A stretch of DNA of 64,000 nucleotides from positions 30,742,460 to 30,806,459 of the forward strand of contig NC_069128.1 in NCBI RefSeq assembly GCF_026914265.1. Reading direction: 5' to 3'. Shown here piece after piece: positions 1-10,334 of the stretch. The stretch comes from Mya arenaria (lineage: Eukaryota > Mollusca > Bivalvia > Myida > Myidae). Position 1 is the stretch's first letter; each line of letters starts with the position of its first letter. Position numbers and translations under genes: made by a program. The notes under the pieces are model-generated. The model was not told where the DNA came from. It did no database searches and was given only the letters and a program-made list of their open reading frames with translations.

Positions 1-254
1 ATGCAAACGAAACAGTACATCATCTCAGCAGTGGGGAGTTAACATCATATTGCCACCTGACCTAGATAAAATTCTATAAATCTGTGGAAAGAAACACACG
101 CTCAAAAATAAATATATAACACAGAACTTAAGATGGTACCAGTTATTTCAGAAGTTATACTGAAGGTCTGCTAGGGTATTTCTCTAAAAAAAGAATTCAA
201 AGGATTAGGTGTGTTAACAAAAATTCTTCAATGGCTCATTTTGTAAATGAGTAC
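1..254. other. unannotated AT-rich sequence
   Basis: No ORF of note, no recognisable repeat and no RNA gene is visible before the first tandem array begins. Confidence 0.5.
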
Positions 255-1270
255 ACACTGGTAGACCACTGATAGCAGTGCTTCAAGGCCAGGCATCAAT
301 AAGACCCAAGGTCTGTTACTTACCATCTTGGCTTAACATGGACTGATCACTGACATTAGTTTCCCACAGCCAGTTATCAATAAAAGTCTTGTTATTTCAC
401 TTAACACTGATTGATCACTGACACCAGTGCTCCACGGCCAGTATCAAAAAGAGTTAAAGTTCTTTATATCGCGAACCATCGTGGCTAAAACACTGATCAC
501 TGACACCAGTGCTCCACGGCCAGTATCAATAAGAGTTAAGGTTCTTTATATCGCTAACCATCGTGGCTAAAATACTGACTGATCACTGACAGCAGTGCTT
601 CAAGGCCAATCATCAAGAGACACGGTCTTTTATTTCACTTACCATCTTGGTTAAAACACTGATCACTGACACCAGTGCTCCACGGCCAGTATCAATAAGA
701 GTTAAGGTTCTTTATATTGCGAACTATCTTGGCTTAAACACTGATTGATCACTGACAGCAGTGCTTCACGGCCAATCATCAAGAGACAAGGTCTTTTATT
801 TCACTTACCATCTTGGTAAAAACACTGATCACTGACACCAGTGCTCCACGGCCAGTATCAATAAGAGTTAAGGTTCTTTATATCGCGAACCATCTTGGCT
901 TAAACACTGATTGATCACTGACAGCAGTGCTTCACGGCCAATCATCAAGAGACAAGGTCTGTTATTTCACTTACCATCATGGCTAAAACACTAATTGATA
1001 AATGACATCAGTGCTCTCCAGCCAATATCAGTAAGAGTTTAGGTTCTTTGTTTCACTTACCACCTTGGCTAAACATGGAGTGATCACTTACAGCAGTGTC
1101 CAAAAGCCAGATATCAATAAGAGTCAAGTTTTTTTTATTTCACTTTCTATCTTGCTAAACACTCATTGATCACTGTGTGAATTACATGTTGATCATTGAC
1201 AGCTGTACTCCAAGGCCAGTTATCAATAGAGTAAAATATCTTTTTATTTCACTTACTACCAAGCCTAAAT
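255..1270. repeat. dimeric tandem array, 166-bp higher-order unit
   Basis: Monomers share the core GATCACTGACANCAGTGCT followed by a CCACGGCCA-like stretch. Type A monomers (caccagtgctcc, then gagttaaggttctttatat) start at 495, 661 and 827. Type B monomers (cagcagtgcttc, then gagacaaggtcttttattt) start at 581, 747 and 913. This gives an alternating 86+80 bp structure with an exact 166-bp dimer period in the centre. The flanks (about 255-490 and 1000-1270) hold more diverged monomers. No coding potential is seen. Confidence 0.85.
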
Positions 1271-1395
1271 GATGTATGATAAACTTAAGGAAACTGCTCC
1301 TTAAAATTGTTAATATCTAGCTTGCTTTTTTTATCTTGACTAGCTTCATATTGTAAAAAAGCCAAACCATTACATCAATGGTCAAACCTACCTTG

Positions 1396-1738
1396 GGCCT
1401 AAAAAAAAAATTGTTTGGTTAGGGTTACATCCTTTTCAAAAATAGGTAGGGTAGGTAGGCTTTTTATTTTTTTTATTTATTTTTTTTTATTAGGCTTTAT
1501 ATACGAATGTCATTTTCATCATTGGAGAATGGTGTTAAAGTTATCTTCTATATAAGCAATTAAGGTTTTAAACTACATATTGAAAAGCAAAAAAAAAAAA
1601 GAAAAAAAAAATTTTTTTTTTTTTTTTTTTTTAGTTTTTCATTTTTTTTTCAAACTGACTATAAAAACGTTAGGGTCGGCGCCTATTCCGTAGGTAGGGT
1701 CGGGTAACCCGAACCAAATGTATTTTTTTTTTTAGGCC
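1396..1738. mobile_element. TIR mini-transposon with poly(A)/poly(T) core
   Basis: The left end reads GGCCTAAAAAAAAAA then TTTGGTTAGGGTTAC. The right end is the reverse complement of GGCCTAAAAAAAAAAA then ATTTGGTTCGGGTTAC. This gives terminal inverted repeats of about 35 bp around a 343-bp element. The centre (1,591-1,635) is A-rich running directly into T-rich sequence, so the whole element can fold back. It has no ORF and is probably a non-autonomous DNA element. Its superfamily is not assigned. Confidence 0.6.
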
Positions 1739-2528
1739 TTGTTAATGATGTCTTTTCCAGTTACCTATGAGGTTCAAGAGAAATGCATCAACTTATTTTC
1801 TTCAATGATTCCTATTAAGACTATATTTTACCTGCATGTACTTAAAGAAGCTTGAATTAGTAATATATACAATATCATAATAGAATACAGAGATCTCCTT
1901 ATAAAAATAGTTTGAAATACCCAACATATACAATCATGTGTATATGTTTCATATAAATCACATACCGGTATGTACATGTTATAGGATTTAGCTAGAAATG
2001 ATAAAAAGAGCAACCTACCTGTGGTTTTAATAAGTCGTCTTTCAGGAACAAAAATAGAAACAAAATAACACTACACATTAATAATAGTAACCATTATATA
2101 CAAATGTAAATGAATCTCTACATTTCCTTACAAATCTTACCTTTAACTGTGGTCCTTATCTTTGCACAGTTTTTAAGCTTCACTTCAGTGACTTAGTGTA
2201 ACACAGTTTTCCACAATTTATGTTACAAAAAGTAATTTGAAAACATAGAAATTGACAAATGTCAAAAGTACAACTGAAACTGACGAAGCTATTTTCAATT
2301 GTATTTTTGACATTCAACATTTCCATTAAAGGGGGATTTGGATTTCTGGAGTTTTGCGACAAGCCTTTCAATTAAAATCATTATTTTAAATTAAGATTTA
2401 AAATTGAATTTATGATGTAAACTGTTAGAATATAAAGACTTACATATTATATTTTGTTATTTCGTTAAAACAACTTACCTATCTTGTTAAAACAACAAGT
2501 TTCTCGTGTAAACCCATTCATAAGTCGT
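1739..2528. other. unannotated AT-rich stretch
   Basis: No homology is recognised. Minus-strand 5' splice-site-like sequences occur near 2,018 (cag then gtaggt), 2,141 (aag then gtaaga) and 2,478 (tag then gtaagt). These may be chance or may belong to the weakly supported gene further right. The short ORFs here are not convincing. Confidence 0.3.
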
Positions 2529-2532
2529 TTAA

Positions 2533-2904
2533 AGCTGCACTCTCACAGATTGAACTTTTGACATTTTTATTTTTTGTCTTGGAACAAGCAAATTTTTGCG
2601 TAAATATCTGCAAATCAGTGATAAAAGACTGCTGACAAAAAAATTAAAGACAGATGACAAAAGATCAGATCGCAGATTTTCATATTTCCAACCCAAAAAT
2701 GATGTTTTATGCATTTTTCTTAAAACGTTAGTAATGGTTTCAGCCATAAAACATTGAATTTGGAATGGAAATATGAAAATCTGCGATCTGATCTTTTGTC
2801 ATCAGTCTTTAATCACTGGCTAGTAGATATTTACGCAAAAAAATCTAATTCTAAGACAAAAAATAAAAAAGTTGTCAAAGTAGTAAATCTGTGAGAGTGC
2901 AGCT
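2533..2904. mobile_element. fold-back MITE, TTAA target site (family 1, copy 1)
   Basis: The ends are AGCTGCACTCTCACAGATT and its reverse complement. Both are flanked directly by TTAA (2,529-2,532 and 2,905-2,908). The two halves are inverted copies of each other over about 170 bp, sharing for example GCAGATTTTCATATTTCCA near the centre and TTTGCGTAAATAT mid-arm. It is therefore a long hairpin-forming element without a gene. TTAA duplication is the mark of piggyBac-type insertion, so a piggyBac-related MITE is the best inference. A second copy lies at 18,297-18,640. Confidence 0.85.
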
Positions 2905-3189
2905 TTAAAAAATAAAACAACCTCTAGGCAACATATATAAAAGAAAGTCATATTATCCAAATTTTTGATAAACTGTCTACAGGGTTTCCACAAAAAGATC
3001 AATGTACTGTTTCTTAGGATTAAAACAAGACTGAATACATACAGTTAAAAACTTACCTCATTTACTGTTCATACTCAAAGCAAGCTGAACTTATCATTTT
3101 CAACCATCGACGCGTAAACTGTTGAGTAATAGGCATCTTTAAATTAATCAAATAATTCCTAGTTTTCAGATATTAAAAAGAGTAAAATG

Positions 3190-3380
3190 TCTCTTGTGTC
3201 ACTAAGGAGTTTAGTTGGGCTTTTTTTTGCAACTCATAAAGGTAACCTTGGTTCAAATCCTGGCCAGGGCACGTGGAAGTTTGTTTCTGGTAATCACCAT
3301 TAGAATAGTGTATTTCCTCTGGGTATTCCGGTTTCCCCACAGCATGTATAAATATATTTATAAGATATTGCATCATATTG
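3190..3380 (+). mobile_element. tRNA-derived SINE fragment
   Basis: A box-B-like GGTTCAAATCCTGGCC at about 3,249 is followed by a body containing CTGGGTATTCCGGTTTCCCC. The same box-B and tail layout recurs at 46,895-47,140. It is a diverged and probably truncated SINE with no coding role. Confidence 0.5.
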
Positions 3381-3403
3381 TGTCAACAACACTTAAAACG
3401 TGA

Positions 3404-3759
3404 TTTGAAATATGTTGAAATACCTTGCAGCTTAATCGGTAAATAAGCAATGTTTTAGGTCTTCGTTATAACCTTTTTTCACACTTTTTTTCTGATGTGT
3501 GATACATAACATTGAACATTTCCCTAGATGTATTTTTTTTTATATCTTACTTTTACAAAACTTCTTGCTATGTAACACTGTGAAAATGAAAGATTTTCTT
3601 TATTTATGTCATTAAATCTTTCATAATAACAGTGCTACGAGGAAAACTGGTAAAGCAATGCTTTGTGACATATTATTTCTGCATTTTTATCTTTCCCTAT
3701 ACACGCAAAAATAAAAACACTATACCAGTAACAACGAATAAATTAAAATCTAGTGACCC
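3404..3759. other. unannotated AT-rich stretch
   Basis: No gene, repeat family or RNA is recognised here. Confidence 0.4.
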
Positions 3760-5860
3760 TTAAATTTCACATGTTCTTCACCATTTTCATACCAACACAT
3801 CTGCCCGGCCAGATGGTAAATCGATGGTCCGTAGAAATGACACGTCTTTTAACCCGCACAATATTTACAATGCCCAGTACTCTCACTGCTTTCATTTTGA
3901 TGTCTTTATAGTCTGAAAATCAGTTTCATTTGAAGGTCAGTGTTTATTTCCAAACTTCATGATACATACTTAAGTTGGTAACAGAAATACATAACTACGT
4001 AGTAATTATTTTTGACAAGGTTTTACTTACTTGATACACAGGATATCAGAGAACATAATTCCCCATAGGTCTTCCTTACATGGCCATGAACTCGTTCCAC
4101 TGTCAGCATTTGCTCAGAATTGATGTTTTATTTTCTTAGACAGTGTTCAATAAATTTAAGACATTGCTGAGCATAATATACTAAATGAGACTCAGTGCAA
4201 ATGCATTTAACTGTACTTAACATTATGGTTCAGTGAACAAAGCCATGAAGATTTTTCTAACAAAATCTTGATTTTTTAAAATGACAAATGTTTTACATAC
4301 AACCCCAGCACTGCAATCATCAAAATTAGACTTTTCATAAAATTCAGAGTTTGAGCAAGTCCAGAAGACATTTTACCAGTGCAGGGCTTGCGGGCTTGTA
4401 CTTATTTTGACCACTGGAGCTGCCCTGCTCAGTGCATTTCTACTTACCAATATTCTTGTGATGCAAACAGCACAATTGAAGTTATAAGAATTCCGATCAA
4501 CAAAAGTGAATAAATTATCTGATACTCATCAGCTTTTTAAACTGAATAACATCAAGTTTTTACCATATTCCTCTTCTGTCAGTTTTGTATAAACTTGTTT
4601 TTAGTTTGTAAGACCTTAATATTGAAAAGGCCCTTATTATATTATACTATTGTTGGGCATGTTACCTTATATGATGATCACTGCACTCCTTCATTTAAAA
4701 ACTATGTGTAAATGATTTTGTATAGTCTAAATTGAACTGACGTTTTTTGTTGTTGTTAAATATCAACAAAGCAAACTTGTTTGCCCCAACACAACCTACC
4801 TGTAGATGTTCTACAACCCTCAAAACAAGAGTCAAATGTCAGGAACATGGAACCCGCACTTATAGAAATCATTGTCATTACAAGAACTGCTGACCATCTG
4901 AAAATGCCATACATAAATAAATACATCAATGATAGTAGTAAGAATTTCTAGTGTGTTGATAAGAGAAGCTATATATATATTTTATACAAAGCTTATCACT
5001 TAATTAGAAGGCATGCCATGGTGATCAAAAGGCACCAGTATAATTTGTAATATTGGAGTTAAGTGGAATGTCATTGCTAATGTATAATGTAATATGTGGA
5101 CAACTGTATTGCGATTTGTTTTTAAAAAAACTTAAAACAATACAAGATTACTACCAAGTGTTCTGATGGAGTGTCTAGTTCAGCTTGAAGACCGCAATAA
5201 ATCCCTGGCATAGTCATAGTATGATAACGAATACTACTTACAATATCGATGGTTCAATCCCCGGCCAAGTCAAAATAGAAGTTGTGGGAGATGAAAGAAA
5301 TTAAGTTACTGTTAACATTATAACTTGCAATTTTGCAAAATGCTGCTGTCAAGAGCAACCTTGGGTATTTGCCATGCAATAAAAAAGAAACATACAGTAC
5401 CTGCAAATGGCTGCACATTAAGCAACAATCTATAAAATAGTTTTTAAAAACCATGTCCTAGCCATTTCACTGCAGCACTGTGGCACATGTCGGAACTGTT
5501 GTATAGGATCTCAATATTTAACATGAATATAATGTAACCTGGGGAACAAACGAAAGTGGATTTCGAGCAGGTCGTCCGTTTCACTCCGTCGTCGAATATT
5601 CTGAAAATGGCGATTCACGTGCCGATAATTTAAACTGCCTCTATGGCTCTGTTTGGGGATAACCTGTAAAACGAATACAATAAAACAAAGCATAGTATAA
5701 TTGTACATTGAAATAAACAAGACAATTACAGTCAAAACGCTCCGCTGTGGTTTTATTCGGCAAGATGTTTCTTGAAATAAATTTGCATCGATTTATCCGC
5801 CATCTTGAAGACGCGAATGATCGGAATGATTCGGACATTATTGTCAAAGAAAAAAGGCTA
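3760..5860 (-). CDS. possible multi-exon membrane-protein gene (unrecognised, very tentative)
   Basis: This is not a recognised gene. Several minus-strand pieces look exon-like. About 4,801-4,897 has acceptor ttttcag and donor cag-GTAGGTTG and encodes a hydrophobic run beginning WSAVLVMTMISISAG. About 4,450-4,511 ends at a strong donor (GTAAGTAG) and encodes IIYSLLLIGILITSIVLF. About 3,762-3,918 follows acceptor ctgattttcag and stays open to a stop, with a basic sequence (VRVKRRVIS). About 5,535-5,664 is a GC-richer segment flanked by cag-GTTATCC and ccccag-GTTACA. A Kozak-like caagATGGCGG sits near 5,800, but its frame closes after 16 codons. Frames between the pieces have not been reconciled, so the exon chain is inference. 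Two membrane helices are plausible from composition only. It could equally be chance splice signals in AT-rich DNA. Confidence 0.2.
5215..5280 (+). mobile_element. short tRNA-like SINE remnant
   Basis: A GGTTCAATCCCCGGCC box-B-like sequence at about 5,249 follows a degenerate A-box-like stretch. Nothing else of a SINE body is preserved. Confidence 0.3.
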
Positions 5861-5926
5861 CGCACTACTATTTTATATACGTCAAAATAAGTGATGATTA
5901 TGTCCCTTTTATCTTTGAGATACAAA

Positions 5927-6904
5927 GTTGATATACTATGGTGTGAATTATATGTTGAATATTTCTATATATTAAATAACAAAACACAGACAGAGTCCTT
6001 CAGGGAGAGTGCTGTAGAGTACATGAAGTTATAATAATCTATAAATTCCTAGATATTTTACTTCCATAAGTGTATTCCTATATTTCTATGTTTCTTCTAA
6101 AAGGTTCCGCTGGGTTCATTTTACGTACTTTAATGAAAATTTACATTATTTGTCTGCTAAAACATACCTCCATTTAATCTCACATAATATAGACAGTATA
6201 ATAGTAGTCCATATAAACAGCCGTTTCAGAGTCAATTTTCTGTTTGGTCGACTCTACGGGACATATTAAAGGTCCATATATGTTAAAATGTTAAAAATGT
6301 TCCCTTAACGTACATTAACGGGCTGGTATCATACATGATGCATTCTGCGTGTATTTTCCGCATCTAAATATTATAATATAATGTTAGCTCTCGCACGTCA
6401 TAAACATTGAATGTTCTATGTTAAGACACTAAGTCTAAGTGTTTAAACATTTTATTTTAACTCGTATTAATTCCATGCATTATAAAGAGCATATATAATG
6501 ATAAACTGTATGTCTGTACAAACATCTTACATAATAGTGCAAGTGGAAGAATACACAATTATATATCCATAAAGAATAATTGTTGCTCTACTAACAATTG
6601 TCGAATATAGCATCTTAAGCAACCGCAAGTATTACAACACAATTCTGTTTTCTTTCGATAAAATTCTTAAGTATTTGTATTGTAATTTACGATGTCATTT
6701 TAACGTTTTCTTGAAATAAAATATGTTTAAAACAATAATTAAAGCATCATCGCTTTTGAGTGCGGAATAATTATTTTTATGCAAAATTAAGATACTTTAT
6801 GTGTTGACTATTTTGGTGCATGTGTTTTCTAAACCTAAACGCTGTGAGATATCAGCATGATATTTTGATCCCAGTAACAATTCCACACCTATGAGTCGGT
6901 GAAC
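5927..6904. other. unannotated AT-rich stretch
   Basis: No ORF, RNA or repeat is supported here. Confidence 0.4.
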
Positions 6905-7229
6905 GTTGTACCGTATTGCCTCAGGACGGGGCACCGGCCTATACAGGGCGCGCAGCACAGGCGTTACTTGACCAGATGAACTTCCGATGGAGTCCAGCTT
7001 TCTTTCCAAATCGCCAGATCTCAGAATTATTGAGCATGTTTGGGACGAACAAGACAGGCGAGTACGGAGGCGATTGGCACCCCCTCGCAATCTGCTTAAA
7101 CTGGAACAGGCCCTTGTGCACGAATGGCGGAATATTTCCAAAGGTTTCATACGAAACTACATTATGTCAAATGAAACAAAGGTGAGGGCACGTCTTTTGA
7201 GTCACGGGAGGACATACAAGGTATAAGAT
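6905..7229 (+). pseudogene. Tc1/mariner transposase, 3' relic
   Basis: Two overlapping plus-strand frames together match the catalytic C-terminal half of a Tc1-like DDE transposase. The first (from about 6,916) has PQDGAPAYTGRAAQALLDQM, containing the second catalytic Asp. The next (from about 6,987) has SPDLRIIEHVWDEQDRRVRR, containing the Glu of the DDE triad in IEHVWD, followed by LAPPRNLLKLEQALVHEW. The frame changes around 6,980. The N-terminal DNA-binding half and the terminal inverted repeats are not seen. It is an inactive fossil. Transposases of this family cut and paste DNA at TA sites. Confidence 0.85.
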
Positions 7230-8600
7230 ACTCTGATGTACGGATTTGACTGTGATTCGGTGCCTTTTCACATCGTTATGTCATTTTCTGAATTTGGATT
7301 TAACAGTAATGTTTTTTTATTTGTAAGTTTTATATGTATTTGTTAATCAATTTCAATAAAACATTGCAATAACGTTCGTATGATGTGTTGATTCAATTTT
7401 ATTTATTTGGACGTTATCTGCGCATCAATAAACTAGCCATACCGAATTATTTTAGTGTCGGATAAGAAGTGGCTTCAAATGGATTTGGGCAAAAATGTTT
7501 AAATATACATTAACCGCGCCTCAATTCAAAGCCATACACATATAAGACTCCTATCCGAGATTTTTAAAAAAAAAAATCTTAAGCGAAACAAGCTTAAGTA
7601 GCTTATTCCATGAAGCCAAAGTTCTTACTAGAACTTAATTTTACTAAATAAAAATATCGCGATGGTTATAAAGACAGTTTCCCTTTAAAGGCAAAACCCC
7701 CACAGAGTTTAAATATTATACAAATCAAATCAAAACAAAAATAGTGAACTTAGCTGAATCCTATTATAAGTGTCTTCACATGTTTTGAAAAACTGGGTCC
7801 TGCTAATGGACACAAAGGATAATGATTATAGGTAAGAAAAAACAACAACAACAAGACAATATATCATACTCAATTTATATTAAAATCCAATAACAATCAA
7901 TATAAGATATAGTAGATAATTATCGTATTATAGATGCCATTTCTCTCAAGGTCTCTGATCTATACTAACTATAATATAATAAGTGTCAATATGGTTTGAC
8001 TAATTAAACAATAATTGAAGTTGACTACAAAAACAATTTGTTATAATATGTATTTAGTAGATAATGATCGTATTATAGTTTTCATTACTCTTGAGATGTC
8101 TTTTCTTCTCTAACTGTTATTCAATGAGTAAAGTGTCAATATATTTTGACTTGTTAAACACTATAAGGCAACACTTGTGAAACACAGTTATCTGAAATCA
8201 TCACCCTTCTTTAAGTATCCGATGTACACATAATCTTTACTTTCATAGAACCATTGGTAAATCAAATAATGTTCAAATTCGATGCCCTGTTACCCCAAAC
8301 AACATTAATATCATTTCAAAAGGTTGATTGTTATCCTAATATGTGAAACATATGACTGCAAAAATATATCTGATAGATTAATAGCAGTCTGTAGGTTTGT
8401 TCTTTATTTCAATTGAAATCAAATGTGAGCTTGCTAATTTTGCAATCTTCCAACACTGAAAAAGACCGTTTGCAACATTAAAGTCGGTCTACTTTTTATG
8501 CATTCATTTTCTACTCATAACATCCATTTAACTGAAACAAAAATAGTATGGGATCACCAGGCGTCCAATATTAACAACACTGTACATCGGGTTCCTTAGT
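7230..8600. other. intergenic, with one imperfect 150-bp direct repeat
   Basis: About 7,909-8,020 and 8,059-8,165 repeat the order TAGTAGATAAT, ATCGTATTATAG, AAGTGTCAATAT, TTTGAC, about 150 bp apart. The rest is AT-rich with no recognised gene. The part just left of 8,601 should hold the 3' UTR of the PLAC8-like gene. Confidence 0.5.
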
Positions 8601-8797
8601 CTATTCCCTGGCCATTGACATAAGTCCCGGAATGTTCTGGATTTCCAAAGCCTCCTGTACGAGAGCACAAAGTGGACAGAATGCAATGGTAAGGCAGTCG
8701 TTGCACGGTGTTCCCTCTATGCTGTTCTGTTCTCTGATCTTCCCTCTCACACTAACAGCCTCAATCAGGTTAAGGATGGGAATAAAGTAGACAAGAC
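8601..8797 (-). CDS. PLAC8-like: PLAC8/cornifelin-family protein, 3'-terminal exon
   Basis: This is the last coding exon of a small cysteine-rich PLAC8-family protein. Family members are membrane-associated proteins variously linked to metal tolerance, cell-size control and immunity; the function of this one is unknown. The acceptor tgtttcag precedes GTCTTG at 8,797. The first two bases complete a Gly codon with the upstream exon, and the frame then encodes 64 residues to TAG at 8,601. Family hallmarks seen are the hydrophobic start LVYFIPIL, the VRGKIREQNSIEG linker and the cysteine block CNDCLTIAFCPLCALVQEA. Joined to 10,202-10,334 the two exons give 109 residues, about the usual full length, so only a short first exon is missing. 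The intron side of this exon is tandemly duplicated (8,798-9,640). Confidence 0.88.
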
Positions 8798-9640
8798 CTG
8801 AAACATTATAATAAGGTACATATAATATAATCTTCCCTCTCACAATAACAGCCTCAATGAAGTTCAGGGTGGGTTTAAAGAAGGCTAGAGCTGAAACATA
8901 GTAATGAGGTACAGATAAGATAATCTTTTCTCTCAAACTTACAGCCTCAATCAGGTTCAGGATGAGAATAAATAAGACTAGACCTGAAACATATTAATAA
9001 GTTGAAGAGAATATTATTTTTCCCCTCACACAAACAGCCTCAACGATGTTCAGGGTGGGTATAAAGTAGACTAGACCTGAAACATATAACTGAGGTAAAG
9101 AAAAGACCATCTTCCCTCTCACACTTTCAACCTGAATGGGGATCAGAATGGGAATAAATAAGACTAGACCAGAAACATATAAATAAGGTAAAGAGATGGT
9201 AATCTCAATGATCCAGGTTCAGAATGGGAATAAAGTAGTCTAGACTTGAAACATATAAATAAGGTAAAGAGATGGTAATCTCAATGATCCAGGTTCAGAA
9301 TGGGAATAAAGTAGACTAGACTTGAAACATATAAATAAGGTAAAGAGATGGTAATCTCAATGATCCAGGTTCAGAATGGGAATAAAGTAGTCTAGACCTG
9401 AAACATATAAATAAGGTAAAGAGATGGTAATCTCAATGATCCAGGTTCAGAATGGGAATAAAGTAGTCTAGACCTGAAACATATAAATAAGGTAAAGAGA
9501 TGGTAATCTCAATGATCCAGGTTCAGAATGGGAATAAAGTAGTCTAGACCTGAAACATATAAATAAGGTAAAGAGATGGTAATCTCAATGATCCAGGTTC
9601 AGAATGGGAATAAAGTAGACTAGACTTGAAATATTTGAAT
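8798..9640 (-). repeat. intronic array of partial PLAC8 exon copies (93-bp then 76-bp units)
   Basis: Each unit copies the splice acceptor and 5' part of the 8,601-8,797 exon. Exon-start positions in successive copies are 8,797 (the real exon), 8,890, 8,983, 9,076 and 9,169, exactly 93 bp apart. They continue at 9,245, 9,321, 9,397, 9,473, 9,549 and 9,625, exactly 76 bp apart, because the later unit lost 17 bp. The first two extra copies keep the tttcag acceptor and an open frame continuous with the real exon. The third copy has a TAA. The fourth has an acceptor mutated from CAG to CTG. The 76-bp copies are nearly identical to each other, so they are recent. Confidence 0.9.
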
Positions 9641-10201
9641 CAAGGGAAAATTAAAGACATACATGAACTTAAAAGTACATAATTCTTTGCAGTTTTTTAA
9701 CATCATTTTCATTGTATAATTGATCCAATTTCTCAATACCAATTTTATTTCAGTTTAAATAACATTCTATTCACTACTTAGTCTGTACGTATCACGAATA
9801 TATGTTCAGTTTATGTCGAAATCTTGTACTTAAATTGAAGATGATCTTTTTGATAACCATGTTCCATTTTGAATCTTTGTATCATTCAAAATGGAATTGA
9901 ATACTGATTACAAATATGTAAAATAAATGTGTTAAATAGTTAAAACAAGTATTGCTATTTGAATTTTAGTTCTTTAATTCTACTGAAGGTCGGGTGTTAA
10001 CTTTACTTTTGTTCAATCTTCAAAGCTTATTTGTATTCTTAACTTATTTTACAGGTTCTTTATGTATATAAAAATCATTTCAAATGCTACTTTAATAACA
10101 TTGGATCACTAGGCGTCCCAAATTTACATCGGATACCTTCAATGAGACGCACTCACGCACAGTAAAGCTAAAATAACGACAACTTTCTAACAAAACATTA
10201 C
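9641..10201 (-). other. remainder of PLAC8-like intron
   Basis: This lies between the exon-derived array and the donor (GTAATG) of the upstream exon. It is AT-rich and shows no other feature. Confidence 0.5.
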
Positions 10202-10334
10202 CACAAAGCACGCAGCTTCCTTCTCCAATTTTCTCCGCATTTTGCCCAAAGATGACGCAGGGGGCCAGGTAGGCAATGATACAGATCCCGAGGTCATCGA
10301 AGCAGTTGAACAAGCCATGGGCCCAGTCACCAGA
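10202..10334 (-). CDS. PLAC8-like: PLAC8/cornifelin-family protein, internal exon
   Basis: This 133-nt exon runs from acceptor atgttcaag at 10,335 to donor GTAATG at 10,201 and is open throughout in phase 0. It encodes the N-terminal PLAC8 block: GDWAHGLFNCFDDLGICIIA, then LAPCVIFGQNAEKIG, then SCVLC and the first base of Gly. The W, the CFDD-GIC motif, PC-FGQNAEKIG and SC-LCG are all diagnostic of the family. It joins in phase to the exon ending at 8,601. No first coding exon is identified; it should encode only a few residues and lie at higher coordinates. A truncated copy of this exon, 43 bases of it identical, sits inverted at 45,640-45,710. Confidence 0.88.
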
